Below are positions 18,355 through 27,684 of a DNA stretch of 64,000 nucleotides, piece after piece. The stretch covers positions 62,001-126,000 of the forward strand of contig JARGEQ010000016.1 of NCBI GenBank assembly GCA_029211145.1. The letters run 5' to 3'. Position 1 is the first letter of the stretch. Each line of letters starts with the position of its first letter. The DNA comes from Marinimicrococcus flavescens (GTDB lineage Bacteria; Pseudomonadota; Alphaproteobacteria; Geminicoccales; Geminicoccaceae). The notes under the pieces were generated by a model. It was not told the origin of the DNA, made no database searches, and saw nothing but the letters and a program-made list of their open reading frames with translations. The translations under genes and the position numbers were made by a program.

Positions 18355-18984
18355 ATGCGGAGCGACGCCACCGAGGCAGTGATCTTCGATCTGGGCGGGG
18401 TGCTGATCGACTGGAACCCGCGGCATCTCTACCGGCGGATGCTGGCGGACGAGCAGGCGATGGAGCGGTTTTTGGCCGAGGTCTGCACGCCCGAGTGGAA
18501 TCTCGGGCTCGACGCCGGCCGGCCCTTCGCCGAGGGGGTGGCCGAGCTCTGCGCCCGCTTCCCCGACGAGCGGCCGCTGATCGAGGCCTGGCGGGAGCGC
18601 TGGATCGAGATGATCGGCGGGCCCATCCACGGCACGGTGACGCTGCTCGAGGAGCTGGATGCGGCGGGCGTGCCGCTCTATGCGCTCACCAACTGGTCGG
18701 CCGAGACGTTTCCGCTGGTCGACGGCGATCCGGCCTTTGCGTTCCTCCGGCGCTTCGCGGCGATCTTCGTCTCCGGCCGGCTCGGCATGGTCAAGCCGCA
18801 CGCGGCGATCTACCGCCACGCGCTGGAGGCGATCGGCCGGCCGGCGGCGCGCTGCCTGTTCATCGACGACAGCGCCGCCAACGTGGCGGGCGCCGAGGCG
18901 GTGGGCCTTGCCGCGCACCGCTTCACCTCGCCTGCGGCGCTGCGTACCGAGCTCGCCGGGCGCGGGCTCCTTCGCACGGCCTGA
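18355..18984 (+). CDS. HAD-family hydrolase (2-haloacid dehalogenase-like)
   Basis: A 209 aa soluble HAD phosphatase. Motif I is FDLGGVLIDW, where the position of the second Asp of the usual DxD is Gly, as in the YihX/epoxide-hydrolase-N-like subfamily. Motif II is ALTNWSA, motif III MVKPHAAIYRHAL, motif IV FIDDSAANVAGAEAVG. The substrate is unknown; a sugar or nucleotide phosphate is typical. The frame opens at 18265, but the ATG at 18355 has GGGAGG eight bases upstream and begins just before motif I. The penicillin acylase gene follows within 9 bp. Confidence 0.9.
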   Translation: MRSDATEAVIFDLGGVLIDWNPRHLYRRMLADEQAMERFLAEVCTPEWNLGLDAGRPFAEGVAELCARFPDERPLIEAWRERWIEMIGGPIHGTVTLLEELDAAGVPLYALTNWSAETFPLVDGDPAFAFLRRFAAIFVSGRLGMVKPHAAIYRHALEAIGRPAARCLFIDDSAANVAGAEAVGLAAHRFTSPAALRTELAGRGLLRTA

Positions 18985-18993
18985 GCCGCCGCG

Positions 18994-21360
18994 ATGCGCT
19001 GGCGCCGCCTCGCCCCGCGGCTTCTCGCGACCCTGCTGCTGCTCGCCCTGGCGGCGGCCGGCGGCGGGCTCTGGCTCCTCGGCGGCTCGCTGCCGCAGAC
19101 CGAGGGCGAGCTGGTGGCGGCGGGCCTCGAGGCACCGGTGCGGATTCTCCGCGACCGCCACGCCGTGCCGCTGATCGAGGCCGGAAGCGAGCACGACGCC
19201 TGGGCGGCGCTGGGCTTCGTCCACGCCCAGGACCGGCTCTGGCAGATGGAGATGCACCGCCGCGCCGGGCAGGGCCGGCTGGCCGAGATCCTCGGTCCCG
19301 AGGCCCTGCCGGTCGACCGCTTCATGCGGACCCTGGGCCTCCGCAACGCCGCCGAAGCCGGCGTCGCCCATCTCTCGCCGGACGGCCGGCGCCTGCTCGA
19401 GGCCTATGCAGCGGGCGTCAACGCGTTCCTCGACGAAGGAGGCCGGCTGCTGCCGCCCGAGTTCCTGCTGCTGCGCCACCGGCCCGAGCCATGGAGCGTC
19501 GCCGACAGCCTCGTCTTCGCCCGGCTGATGGCGCTGCAGCTCGCCGGCAACTGGCGCCAGGAGCTGGTGCGCGCGGCCCTGGCCCGCCGCCTGCCGGCCG
19601 AGCTGCTCGCCGATCTCTGGCCCGACCAGCCGCCGGACGGGCCGGTGACGCTGGGCGGCCTTCTTCCGCCCGACGAGCGGCTGGTCGAGCTTGCCACACT
19701 GGGCGACGGCGCGCCGTCGGCCGGCCTCGGCTCCAACATCTTCGCGCTGGCCGGCAGCCGCACCGCCAGCGGGGCGCCGCTGCTGGCCTCCGATCCGCAT
19801 CTGCCGCTGCGCTCGCCGGGCCTGTGGTACCTGGCCCGGCTCGAAGCACCCGGCCTTGCCGTGATGGGCGGCACCATGCCGGGCCTGCCGGCGGTCATCA
19901 TCGGCCGCAACCGCGACGTTGCCTGGGGCTTCACCACCACCAATGCCGATACCGAGGATCTTTTCCTCGAACGTCCCGACCCGGCCGATCCGCACCGCTA
20001 CCTGGCGCCGGGCGGCCCGCTGGCGTTCGAGATCCGCGAGGAGCTGATCGACGTCCGCGGCGAGCCTCCGGTGCTGCACGTCGTGCGAGCGACGCGCCAC
20101 GGGCCGGTGATCTCGGATCTGCCGGGCTTCGAGGCGCCCGACGCCGACCTTCTGGCGCTCGCCTGGACAGCGCTCGATCCCGCCGACACCACGGTGGAGG
20201 CCGGCTTCGCCATGGCGCGGGCAACCAGCGGCGAGGAGCTGCAGCGGGCCCTCCGCCTGTTCCGTTCGCCGGTGCAGAACGCCGCCTGGGCAGACCGTCA
20301 GGGAATCGGTTTTGCCGTCGCCGGCGCGGTCCCGGTCCGGCGCGGCGGCGACGGCCGCCTGCCGGCCCCGGGCTGGACCGGCGAGGGCGACTGGCTGGGC
20401 ACCCTCGCCCCCGAGGCGCTGCCGCAGGCGAGCGCCCCGGCCTCGGGGCTCTTCGTCAACGCCAACAACAAGGTGGTCGACGCAGACTACCCGCATCTGA
20501 TCACCGCCGACTGGGATTCGCCGCTGCGCGCCCGCCGTCTCGAGGAGCTTCTGGCCGGCCGGCGGAAGATCGGGCCGGCGGAGGCGGAGGCGGCCCAGCT
20601 CGACCTCCACTCGCCGCTCGCCGCCGCCTTGCTGCCGCTGTTGCGCGCCGTGGAGCCGGCCGACGCGGCCGAAGACGAGCTGCTGGCGGCGCTGCGCGCC
20701 TGGGACGGGCTCATGGCGCCCGAGGCGCCCGAGCCGCTGGTTTCCGCCGCCTGGCAGGAGGCGTTCGCGCGGGCCGTGGCGGAGGACGAGCTGGGCGACG
20801 CGCTCTTCGAGCTGCGGCCGAGGCGGGGTGATTTCCTGCGGCGGGTCGTGGCCGGGCGGCAGGCCTGGTGCGACGACGTCCGCACCGCCGCCGTGGAGAG
20901 CTGCGACGAGCTGGCGGCGGCGGCGTTGCGCCGGGTCCTGCCGGCCCTGCGCGAGCGGTACGGCGAGGACTGGCGGGCCTGGCGCTGGGGCGACGCCCAT
21001 CGTGCCGTGATGGCTCACCAGCCCTTCGCACAGGCGCCGCTGCTGGACCGGATCTTCGGCATCGAGGTGCCGGACGGCGGGGATTCCAGCACTCTCGACG
21101 TCGCGCATTACCGGGCGCAGGGTCCCGCCGGCCCGTTTCCCACCGTTCACGCGGCGGGCCTGCGCATGATCGCCGATCTTGCCGGCGACAGCGCCCTCTT
21201 CGTCACCGCGACGGGCCAGTCGGGGCATCCGCTGTCGCCGCACCACGACGATCTGGCGAGGCTGTGGGGACAGGGCTCCTATATCCGGCTGGGTTCCCGG
21301 GAAACGGTGCCGACCGGGCCGGTACTGCGGCTCCGCCCGCCCCCATCGGCAGGGAGATGA
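18994..21360 (+). CDS. Penicillin acylase family protein (Ntn hydrolase)
   Basis: A 788 aa precursor with an N-terminal membrane/signal segment (about 10-30), an alpha chain, a spacer and a beta chain. Family enzymes self-cleave at a Ser that becomes the N-terminal nucleophile; here it is Ser247 in GLGSNIFAL. Other hallmarks: GFVHAQDRLWQMEMHRR near 75, LLASDPHLPLRSPGLWYLARL, and TTTNADTEDLFLE. It acts in the periplasm on an amide such as an acyl-homoserine lactone or a beta-lactam side chain; quorum quenching is common in this family but is not shown here. It lies 9 bp after the HAD gene. Confidence 0.9.
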   Translation: MRWRRLAPRLLATLLLLALAAAGGGLWLLGGSLPQTEGELVAAGLEAPVRILRDRHAVPLIEAGSEHDAWAALGFVHAQDRLWQMEMHRRAGQGRLAEILGPEALPVDRFMRTLGLRNAAEAGVAHLSPDGRRLLEAYAAGVNAFLDEGGRLLPPEFLLLRHRPEPWSVADSLVFARLMALQLAGNWRQELVRAALARRLPAELLADLWPDQPPDGPVTLGGLLPPDERLVELATLGDGAPSAGLGSNIFALAGSRTASGAPLLASDPHLPLRSPGLWYLARLEAPGLAVMGGTMPGLPAVIIGRNRDVAWGFTTTNADTEDLFLERPDPADPHRYLAPGGPLAFEIREELIDVRGEPPVLHVVRATRHGPVISDLPGFEAPDADLLALAWTALDPADTTVEAGFAMARATSGEELQRALRLFRSPVQNAAWADRQGIGFAVAGAVPVRRGGDGRLPAPGWTGEGDWLGTLAPEALPQASAPASGLFVNANNKVVDADYPHLITADWDSPLRARRLEELLAGRRKIGPAEAEAAQLDLHSPLAAALLPLLRAVEPADAAEDELLAALRAWDGLMAPEAPEPLVSAAWQEAFARAVAEDELGDALFELRPRRGDFLRRVVAGRQAWCDDVRTAAVESCDELAAAALRRVLPALRERYGEDWRAWRWGDAHRAVMAHQPFAQAPLLDRIFGIEVPDGGDSSTLDVAHYRAQGPAGPFPTVHAAGLRMIADLAGDSALFVTATGQSGHPLSPHHDDLARLWGQGSYIRLGSRETVPTGPVLRLRPPPSAGR

Positions 21361-21536
21361 GTGCCCCCTGGACGGGAAGCACGCATCTTTTCGCCATACA
21401 GGAGGGGCAACTGCCGACAGCCATGCTGGACGTTGCGCGCCAGCAGTCCTAGCTTTTTCGCGAAGCCAACCCTGAGTGGATAAATCTTGCATCCGATGGC
21501 CACACGATGCACCTTTAAGTTTATAAAATCTGTGAT

Positions 21537-21560
21537 ATTTTAGCCAAATCCAGCTAAAAT
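21537..21560. promoter_or_regulatory. Operator-like inverted repeat before the XRE gene
   Basis: Perfect 8-bp arms ATTTTAGC (21537-21544) and GCTAAAAT (21553-21560) with an 8-bp spacer, in an unusually AT-rich patch (about 21500-21570) of a GC-rich genome. It lies 43 bp upstream of the XRE regulator and next to -10-like TATAAA (21522-21527) and TATACC (21565-21570). Autoregulation by that protein is the simplest reading. Confidence 0.5.
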
Positions 21561-21602
21561 GGGCTATACCCCGGCAACGGAAATCATCGGAGTGCTCACC
21601 TC

Positions 21603-22037
21603 ATGACGCAGGTCGCGGGCAAGCTCGTCGCGAAGACGACGGGCGGGCGAAGCAGGGCGCTGGACGTGGACCACTATGTCAGCCTTCGCATCCGGCAGCG
21701 CCGCATCATGCTCGGCCTGACGCAGCAGCAGATGGCGGAGCTGATCGGGGTCACCTACCAGCAGGCCCACAAGTACGAGACCGGCATCAACCGGATCTCG
21801 GCCGGTCGCCTCTACCAGATCGCCCAGGCACTGGGGGTCGAGATCGGCTACTTCTTCGAGGACGCCGACCCCAGCAGCGAGCCAAAAACGCAGCCGGCGA
21901 CGATGCTGCCGCAGCAGCGCATGCTGCTCGAGCTCGCCCGGAACTTCGCCAATATAGGCAGCCGCAAGCACCAGGAGGCGCTTTGCAGCCTCGCCCGCGT
22001 TCTGGCGGCCGAGGACAGCGGGAGCCCTGCCGACTAG
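21603..22037 (+). CDS. XRE-family helix-turn-helix regulator
   Basis: A 144 aa DNA-binding protein. Residues about 26-82 are a Cro/C1-type HTH: VSLRIRQRRIMLGLTQQQMA, ELIGVTYQQAHKYETGIN and RISAGRLYQIAQALGVEIGY. The rest is a short acidic linker and a C-terminal helix, with no sensor domain. This compact form is common in alphaproteobacteria. The ATG at 21603 follows an AT-rich promoter region with an inverted repeat. It converges with ectR but shares no clear function with it. Confidence 0.85.
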   Translation: MTQVAGKLVAKTTGGRSRALDVDHYVSLRIRQRRIMLGLTQQQMAELIGVTYQQAHKYETGINRISAGRLYQIAQALGVEIGYFFEDADPSSEPKTQPATMLPQQRMLLELARNFANIGSRKHQEALCSLARVLAAEDSGSPAD

Positions 22038-22100
22038 CAGCCCTGGGATGCCGCGGCGGCGCGTCGCCGCTTGGTCGGCGGCCTGCCGCGTCGCAGAAGC

Positions 22101-22583
22101 TCAGGAACCCCGTTCGACGATCTCGCCGACATCGAGGACGGGCGCAGCGTCGATCTTGTCGGCGTCGAGCAGGGCCGCCACCCGCTCGAGAGCAGCGACG
22201 ATATAGGCCTGCTCCCAGTCCTCGAGCCCGGTGAACTTGTCGCGAAACCGGGTCTGCAGCGTGCCGGGCACTTCCGCCAGGGCACGCCTCCCCTCGTCCA
22301 GAAGCTCGATCCAGACCTGCCGCCGGTCGGCCTCGCCGCGCCGCCGGGCGACCAGCCCGCGCTGCTCGAGCTTGTCGACGAGCGCGGTCACGGTCGCCTG
22401 GCCCAGCCCCGCGCGGGCGGCGATGGCGCCGGCCGTCGCCTGGCCGCGCTCGCTCAGGATCTCCAGCACGATGAGCTGCGAGGTGGTGAGCCGGAATGTC
22501 CGGGCGAGCTGCTTGGAGCCAAGCTCCGTCGCCCGCAAAATCCGGCGAAGCGCGATCAACGCCGTCTGCGCCCGCTGCTCCAT
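22101..22583 (-). CDS. ectR: MarR-family regulator of the ectoine operon
   Basis: A 160 aa winged-helix protein, divergent from ectA. The MarR core is clear: LTTSQLIVLEILSERGQATA, GAIAARAGLGQATVTALVDK, LEQRGLVARRRGEADRRQVW. EctR1-type proteins of methylotrophs and other halophiles are MarR members that sit beside ect genes and repress them; this position and family make EctR the likely identity. The ATG at 22583 has GAGG six bases upstream; a TTG at 22652 would add 23 unconserved residues. A 15-bp palindrome between it and ectA is a candidate binding site. Confidence 0.8.
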   Translation of the reverse strand: MEQRAQTALIALRRILRATELGSKQLARTFRLTTSQLIVLEILSERGQATAGAIAARAGLGQATVTALVDKLEQRGLVARRRGEADRRQVWIELLDEGRRALAEVPGTLQTRFRDKFTGLEDWEQAYIVAALERVAALLDADKIDAAPVLDVGEIVERGS

Positions 22584-22764
22584 CGCGTCCTCGTTCGCCG
22601 GCCGGATCCCATCCTCTGCGGCCGAACCTAGTTCCCGAACACCTTTCCGCAAGCGCTAAAACTTTCGGCCGCGGAAGGATCCCCGCGTCAGACGCATGGC
22701 AGCCTTTCGTCGCTCGAAATATCACGCCGAGGCGACGTCGGCTGACCCATATAAGCGCAATCTT

Positions 22765-22779
22765 TAAAACATTGTTTTA
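22765..22779. promoter_or_regulatory. Palindrome in ectR-ectA gap (candidate EctR operator)
   Basis: TAAAAC (22765-22770) and GTTTTA (22774-22779) around ATT, within an AT-rich island that also holds a run of ten T at 22785-22794 and a TTGACT hexamer at 22793-22798. It lies about 100 bp before ectA. MarR proteins bind such short palindromes, but binding here is inference. Confidence 0.45.
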
Positions 22780-22874
22780 TCGTATTTTTTTTTTGACTTT
22801 CTCAAGCCCTCCGCTGCTGCATTGCGGCTGCCATATGGGCATCTTCTCCGCCCGGTTGACACATTCTTCGAACA

Positions 22875-23465
22875 ATGAAATGTTTTGTGAACGTGGAGAC
22901 AGCAGACAAAGAGGCCATGCACCTCATCAAGCAAAGCCATCGGCCCAAGGCCGAGGACATCCACGCCGAGATCGTGCTTCGCCGGCCGACCGCAGAGGAT
23001 GGCGAGGCGGTCAATGCCTTGATCGGCAGCAGCGGCGCCCTGGACGAGAACTCGCTCTACTGCAACCTGCTTCAGTGCACCCATTTCGCCGACACGTGCC
23101 GGCTGGCCGAGCGCGACGGCGAGGTGGTCGGCTGGGTGTCGGGCTATCTGCCGCCGGCGGAGCCCGACACGCTGTTCATCTGGCAGGTCGCGGTAAGCGC
23201 CAGCGCCCGGGGCAAGGGACTCGCCAAGCGCCTGGTCACCGACCTGCTGCGCGATGCTCCCTGCCGCCACGTGCGGCGCATCAAGACGACCATCACCCCG
23301 GACAACGCCGCATCCTGGGCGCTGTTCCACTCGGTTGCCGAAGGCTTCGGTGCTCCGCTCACCCACCGGGCCTGGTTCGAGCGTGACGCTCACTTCGGCG
23401 GCCAGCACGACACCGAGCACCTCGTGGCCATCGGCCCGTTTGGAAGCGCCGCCCGCACGGCCTGA
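22875..23465 (+). CDS. ectA: L-2,4-diaminobutyrate N-acetyltransferase
   Basis: Second enzyme of ectoine synthesis: acetylates diaminobutyrate to N-gamma-acetyl-diaminobutyrate. A 196 aa GNAT protein with EIVLRRPTAEDGEAVNALI, LDENSLYCNLLQCTHFADTC, FIWQVAVSASARGKGLAKRL (acetyl-CoA loop) and TTITPDNAASWALFHSVA. The start is uncertain. ATG 22875 lacks a ribosome site and overlaps a promoter-like TTGACA at 22856-22861; ATG 22917 (residue 15) would give a length closer to other EctA proteins. It is first in the ectABCD-ask operon. Confidence 0.95.
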   Translation: MKCFVNVETADKEAMHLIKQSHRPKAEDIHAEIVLRRPTAEDGEAVNALIGSSGALDENSLYCNLLQCTHFADTCRLAERDGEVVGWVSGYLPPAEPDTLFIWQVAVSASARGKGLAKRLVTDLLRDAPCRHVRRIKTTITPDNAASWALFHSVAEGFGAPLTHRAWFERDAHFGGQHDTEHLVAIGPFGSAARTA

Positions 23466-23517
23466 GCGCGCCCGCCGATCGCCGCATCCCCTGAAAATCG
23501 AGACCGTGAGGAAAGCC

Positions 23518-24825
23518 ATGCCCACCGGCACTGACGAGCCCCGCCACACGCCCGAGAAAACCGCTTCGGCGCGCCTCGAGTCCAACGTCCGCAGCTACTG
23601 CCGCAGCCTGCCGGCCCGCTTCGCGCGCGCGCGCGGCGCCACGCTCGAGGCCGCCGACGGAACCCGCTATATCGACTTCCTGGCGGGGTGCTCGACCCTC
23701 AATTACGGGCACAACGACCCCGACCTGAAGGCGGCGCTGCTCGACTATATCGAGAAGGACGGTCTCGCCCACGGGCTCGATTTCTACTCCGACGCCAAGG
23801 AGGCGTTCCTCGAGGAGTTCGAGCGGACGATCCTCGAGCCCCGGAAGCTCGACTACCGCCTCCAGTTCCCCGGCCCGACCGGCGCCAACGCGGTCGAGGC
23901 GGCGCTCAAGCTCGCCCGCAAGATCACCGGCCGACACAACGTGATCGCCTTCACCAACGGCTTTCACGGCGTGACCGTGGGCGCCCTGGCGGCTACCGGC
24001 AACGGTACCCATCGCGGTGCCGCCGGGGTGCAGCTGGGCGGCGTCACCCGCCTGCCCTATGACGGCTATCTGGGTGCCGACGTCGACACGGCGGCGATCC
24101 TCGAGCGGATGCTGGCCGATCCTTCCGGCGGCGTCGACGCGCCGGCCGCCATCATCGTCGAGACGGTGCAGGGCGAAGGCGGGCTCAACGTCGCCTCGGC
24201 GGCCTGGCTGCGCCGCATCGAGGCGCTGGCCCGCGAGAACGGCGCGCTCTTCATCATCGACGACATCCAGGCCGGCTGCGGCCGGACCGGCAGCTTCTTC
24301 AGCTTCGAGCAGGCCGGGGTGAGCCCCGACATCGTGACGCTCGCCAAGTCGCTTTCCGGCATGGGCCTGCCCTTTGCCGTCACGCTCATGAAGCGCGACC
24401 TCGACCAGTGGGCGCCCGGCGAGCACAACGGCACGTTCCGCGGCAACTGCCATGCCTTCGTGACCGCCCGCGCCGCGCTCGAGAAGTTCTGGCGCGACGA
24501 CCGGCTGCAAAAGGACGTGGCGCGCAAGGGCGAGATCCTCCGCGAGCGGCTCGAGGCGATGGCCAAGAAGCATCCCGGCCAGACCTTCACCAAGGGCCGC
24601 GGGATGATGCGCGGCATCGACGTGGGCACCGGCGAGACGGCCGACGCCATCGTGGCCGAGTGTTTCGCCAACGGCCTGGTGATCGAGACCAGCGGCGGCC
24701 ACGGGCAGATCATGAAGGTGCTGGCGCCGCTCACCATCGCCGACGACGAGCTCGCCCGCGGTCTCGACATTCTCGAGCAGGCCATGGACGCGGTCCTCGG
24801 CTCCCTGGCCGTCGCCGCCGAATAA
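23518..24825 (+). CDS. ectB: Diaminobutyrate-2-oxoglutarate transaminase
   Basis: First committed ectoine enzyme: glutamate plus aspartate semialdehyde give diaminobutyrate. A 435 aa class III PLP aminotransferase. The cofactor Asp is in [16 protein letters not shown] (248-249) and the PLP Lys is Lys277 in [31 protein letters not shown] binds phosphate. The open frame continues upstream within ectA, but ATG 23518 has AGGA seven bases before it and gives the usual N-terminus. It follows ectA by 52 bp. Confidence 0.97.
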   Translation: MPTGTDEPRHTPEKTASARLESNVRSYCRSLPARFARARGATLEAADGTRYIDFLAGCSTLNYGHNDPDLKAALLDYIEKDGLAHGLDFYSDAKEAFLEEFERTILEPRKLDYRLQFPGPTGANAVEAALKLARKITGRHNVIAFTNGFHGVTVGALAATGNGTHRGAAGVQLGGVTRLPYDGYLGADVDTAAILERMLADPSGGVDAPAAIIVETVQGEGGLNVASAAWLRRIEALARENGALFIIDDIQAGCGRTGSFFSFEQAGVSPDIVTLAKSLSGMGLPFAVTLMKRDLDQWAPGEHNGTFRGNCHAFVTARAALEKFWRDDRLQKDVARKGEILRERLEAMAKKHPGQTFTKGRGMMRGIDVGTGETADAIVAECFANGLVIETSGGHGQIMKVLAPLTIADDELARGLDILEQAMDAVLGSLAVAAE

Positions 24826-24863
24826 TCCGCCCTTCCCCGGGCCAGAATTCAAAGGACTTCGAT

Positions 24864-25256
24864 ATGATCGTTCGCGACCTCGACGACGCCCTCAAGAGCC
24901 GCCGCCACGTGGTCTCCAAGGGCTGGGAGAGCACCCGCCTGCTCCTGAAGGACGACAGGATGGGCTACTCCTTTCACATCACCAAGATCCACGCCGGCGC
25001 CGAGCTGCCGATGCACTACAAGAACCATCTCGAGTGCGTCTACTGCATGTCCGGGCAGGGCTCGATCGAGGACCTCGCCACCGGCGAGATCCACGAGATC
25101 CGGCCGGGCGTGATGTACGCGCTCGACAAGAACGACCGGCACGTGCTGCGCGGCACGACCGAGATGATGATGGCCTGCGTCTTCAATCCGCCGCTCAACG
25201 GCCTCGAGGTTCATGACGAGACCGGCGCCTACGCCCTCGAGGCGGAGACCGTCTGA
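24864..25256 (+). CDS. ectC: L-ectoine synthase
   Basis: Cyclises N-gamma-acetyl-diaminobutyrate to ectoine by water elimination. A 130 aa cupin, the normal length. It starts [37 protein letters not shown] holds metal-site residues, and [20 protein letters not shown] closes the barrel. ATG 24864 is preceded by AAAGGA. It is 38 bp after ectB. Confidence 0.97.
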   Translation: MIVRDLDDALKSRRHVVSKGWESTRLLLKDDRMGYSFHITKIHAGAELPMHYKNHLECVYCMSGQGSIEDLATGEIHEIRPGVMYALDKNDRHVLRGTTEMMMACVFNPPLNGLEVHDETGAYALEAETV

Positions 25257-25298
25257 AAGAGGAACCACGACGCACCGGCAGCAACTGGGGAGAAGAGA

Positions 25299-26222
25299 AT
25301 GAGCCGCACCGACCTTTATCCGTCGCGCCAGTCCACCGAGGCGAAGTTCCTGGAGCGCCACGACCCGGTGATCCATTCCACCTGGTCGAAGGACGCGCCG
25401 CTCACCCGCGAGCAGCACGATTCTTATGACGCCAACGGCTTTCTCTTCCTCGAGGGGCTCTTGAGCGAGGACGAGGTGGCGAGCCTGGAAGCCGAGTCGA
25501 GCCGCCTGCGCAGCCCCGGCGCCGCGCTGGACAAGGAGACCGTCTTCACCGAGCTGGGCTCCGGCGACGTGCGCTCGATCTTCAGGATCCATGCGCAAAG
25601 CGAGCTGTTCCTGCGGCTCGCCGCCGATCCCCGGCTGGCCGACGTCGCGCGCTACATCCTGGGCGAGGAGGTCTACCTCCACCAGTCGCGGCTGAACTAC
25701 AAGCCGGGCTTTCGGGGCAAGGAGTTCTACTGGCACTCCGACTTCGAGACCTGGCACGTGGAAGACGGCATGCCGCGCATGAGGGCACTCTCGATGTCGG
25801 TGCTCCTGACCGACAACTCGCCCCACAACGGTCCGCTGATGCTCGTGCCCGGCTCGCACAAGCGCTACCTCACCTGCATCGGCGAGACGCCCGAGGACCA
25901 CTACAAGGACTCGCTGCGCAAGCAGGAGGTCGGCGTGCCCGACGAGGAGGGCCTGGCCCGGCTGGTCGAGGAGGGCGGCCTCGTGGCGCCCACGGGCCGC
26001 GCCGGCTCGGTGGTGATCTTCGACTGCAACACGATGCACGGCTCGGCCAGCAACATCACGCCGATGCCGCGCTCGAACGCGTTCTTCGTGTTCAATGCCA
26101 TGTCGAACCGGCTCGAGGCGCCGTTCGGTCCGGCCAAGCCCCGGCCCGACTTCGTGGCGACCCGCGAGAAGATCGAGCCCCTGCGCCGCGCCCCCGCCCG
26201 CTCGCTCGCGGCGGCCGCGTGA
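25299..26222 (+). CDS. ectD: Ectoine 5-hydroxylase
   Basis: A non-haem Fe(II)/2-oxoglutarate dioxygenase that makes 5-hydroxyectoine, a desiccation and heat protectant. 307 aa. The iron triad is His146 and Asp148 in YWHSDFETWHVEDGMPR, the EctD signature, plus His247 in CNTMHGSASN. LTDNSPHNGPLMLVPGSHK follows the family pattern. Its presence inside the operon means the cell can store both ectoine and hydroxyectoine, and needs oxygen to make the latter. Confidence 0.97.
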   Translation: MSRTDLYPSRQSTEAKFLERHDPVIHSTWSKDAPLTREQHDSYDANGFLFLEGLLSEDEVASLEAESSRLRSPGAALDKETVFTELGSGDVRSIFRIHAQSELFLRLAADPRLADVARYILGEEVYLHQSRLNYKPGFRGKEFYWHSDFETWHVEDGMPRMRALSMSVLLTDNSPHNGPLMLVPGSHKRYLTCIGETPEDHYKDSLRKQEVGVPDEEGLARLVEEGGLVAPTGRAGSVVIFDCNTMHGSASNITPMPRSNAFFVFNAMSNRLEAPFGPAKPRPDFVATREKIEPLRRAPARSLAAAA

Positions 26223-26230
26223 GGCAGGTC

Positions 26231-27676
26231 ATGGCAGGACATACCGTCGAGAAGATCGGCGGCACCTCGATGCTCCAGACCGAGGCGCTGCTCGAGAACG
26301 TGCTCCTCGCGGGGCGCGAGGGCGCAGCGCTCTACAACCGCGTGTTCGTGGTGTCGGCCTATGCCGGCATCACCAACAAGCTCCTCGAGCACAAGAAGAC
26401 CGGCGAGGCGGGGGTCTACGCGCTCTTCGCCGATGCCGGCCCCGAGGAGGCGTGGAACGCGGCGCTGGACGGCGTTGCCCGGGCGATGCGCGAGCTCAAC
26501 GCCCGGGTGCTGCCCGACAGTGCCGATCGCAACGAGGCCGACGCCTTCGTCGAGGAGCGCATCCTGGGCGTGCGCAACTGTCTGGTCGATCTGCACCGGC
26601 TCTGCTCCTACGGCCATTTCCGGTTGGAGGAGCATCTCCTGACGGTGCGCGAGATGATCTCGGCCCTGGGCGAGGCGCACTCGGCGTTCAACACCACGTT
26701 GCTGCTGCGCCGGCGCGGGGTCAACGCGCTGCTGGTGGACCTCACCGGCTGGCGCGACGAGAGCCAGCCCCGGCTCGACGAGCGGATCGGGAACGCCTTC
26801 AAGGACATCGACCTCGCCACGACGCTGCCCATCGTCAGCGGCTACGCCCAGTGCCGCGAGGCGCTGATGGGCACCTACGACCGCGGCTATACCGAGGTGA
26901 CGTTCTCGCGGGTGGCGGTGCTCACCAGGGCGCGCGAGGCGATCATCCACAAGGAGCATCATCTGTGCAGCGCCGATCCGCGCATCGTCGGGATCGACAA
27001 GGTGCAGGTGATCGGCCGGACCAACTACGACGTGGCCGACCAGCTCTCCAACATGGGGATGGAGGCGATCCATCCGCGTGCCGCCAAGGGGCTGCGCCAG
27101 GCGGGCATCCCGCTGCGGGTCAAGAACACGTTCCGGCCGGACGAGGAAGGCACGCTGATCGTCGGCACCCGCGGCCCGGCCGAGCCCGGCGTCGAGATCG
27201 TGACCGGGCTCAAGGGCGTGTTCGCGTTCGAGTTCTTCGAGCAGGACATGGTCGGTGTGAAGGGCTACGACGCCGCGATCCTCGACGCGCTCAAGCGCCA
27301 TCGCGTGCGGATCGTCGCCAAGACCTCCAACGCCAACACCATCACCCACTTCCTCGAGGGCTCGCTCAAGAGCATCAGGCGGGTCGAGCACGACCTCACC
27401 GAGCGCTACCCCTCGGCTGCGATCGCCACCCGCAAGGTCGCGATCGTCTCGGCCATCGGCCGCAACCTTAGGATCCAGCACCTGACGATGCGTGCCCTGG
27501 GAGCCTTGGCCGAGGCGGGCATCGAGCCGCTCGCCTTCCACGAGTTGATGCGCAAGGTGGACCTGCAGTTCGTCCTCGACGAAGCCGACTTCGAGCGCGC
27601 CATCGGCACGCTGCACGCCGCCCTCGTCGAGCAGCACCGCGAGCTGCCGGCGGAAGGCCTGGTCCGCGCGGCCTGA
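26231..27676 (+). CDS. ask: Ectoine-type aspartate kinase
   Basis: Phosphorylates aspartate to supply the ectoine pathway. The 481 aa Ask_Ect form is found only with ect genes and is thought to escape the normal amino-acid feedback. Seen: VEKIGGTSM (catalytic Lys and Gly), VVSAYAGITNKLLEHKK, TEVTFSRVAVLTRA and IHKEHHLCSADPRIVG, then two ACT-like segments (AFEFFEQDMVG; VAIVSAIGRNL). I prefer ATG 26231, with AGG-CAGG upstream, over GTG 26219. It is last in the operon, before the hairpin at 27685. Confidence 0.93.
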   Translation: MAGHTVEKIGGTSMLQTEALLENVLLAGREGAALYNRVFVVSAYAGITNKLLEHKKTGEAGVYALFADAGPEEAWNAALDGVARAMRELNARVLPDSADRNEADAFVEERILGVRNCLVDLHRLCSYGHFRLEEHLLTVREMISALGEAHSAFNTTLLLRRRGVNALLVDLTGWRDESQPRLDERIGNAFKDIDLATTLPIVSGYAQCREALMGTYDRGYTEVTFSRVAVLTRAREAIIHKEHHLCSADPRIVGIDKVQVIGRTNYDVADQLSNMGMEAIHPRAAKGLRQAGIPLRVKNTFRPDEEGTLIVGTRGPAEPGVEIVTGLKGVFAFEFFEQDMVGVKGYDAAILDALKRHRVRIVAKTSNANTITHFLEGSLKSIRRVEHDLTERYPSAAIATRKVAIVSAIGRNLRIQHLTMRALGALAEAGIEPLAFHELMRKVDLQFVLDEADFERAIGTLHAALVEQHRELPAEGLVRAA

Positions 27677-27684
27677 CATGCTCC

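Noticed and set aside
17515..21492. A 1,325-codon open frame on the minus strand
   Set aside because: It lies opposite four well-supported genes, is low-complexity (Arg/His/Gly/Ala-rich) and has no motifs. It is a GC-driven shadow.
21603..22037. Toxin-antitoxin antitoxin
   Set aside because: It is a single XRE gene with no small toxin partner upstream or downstream; the convergent gene is ectR.
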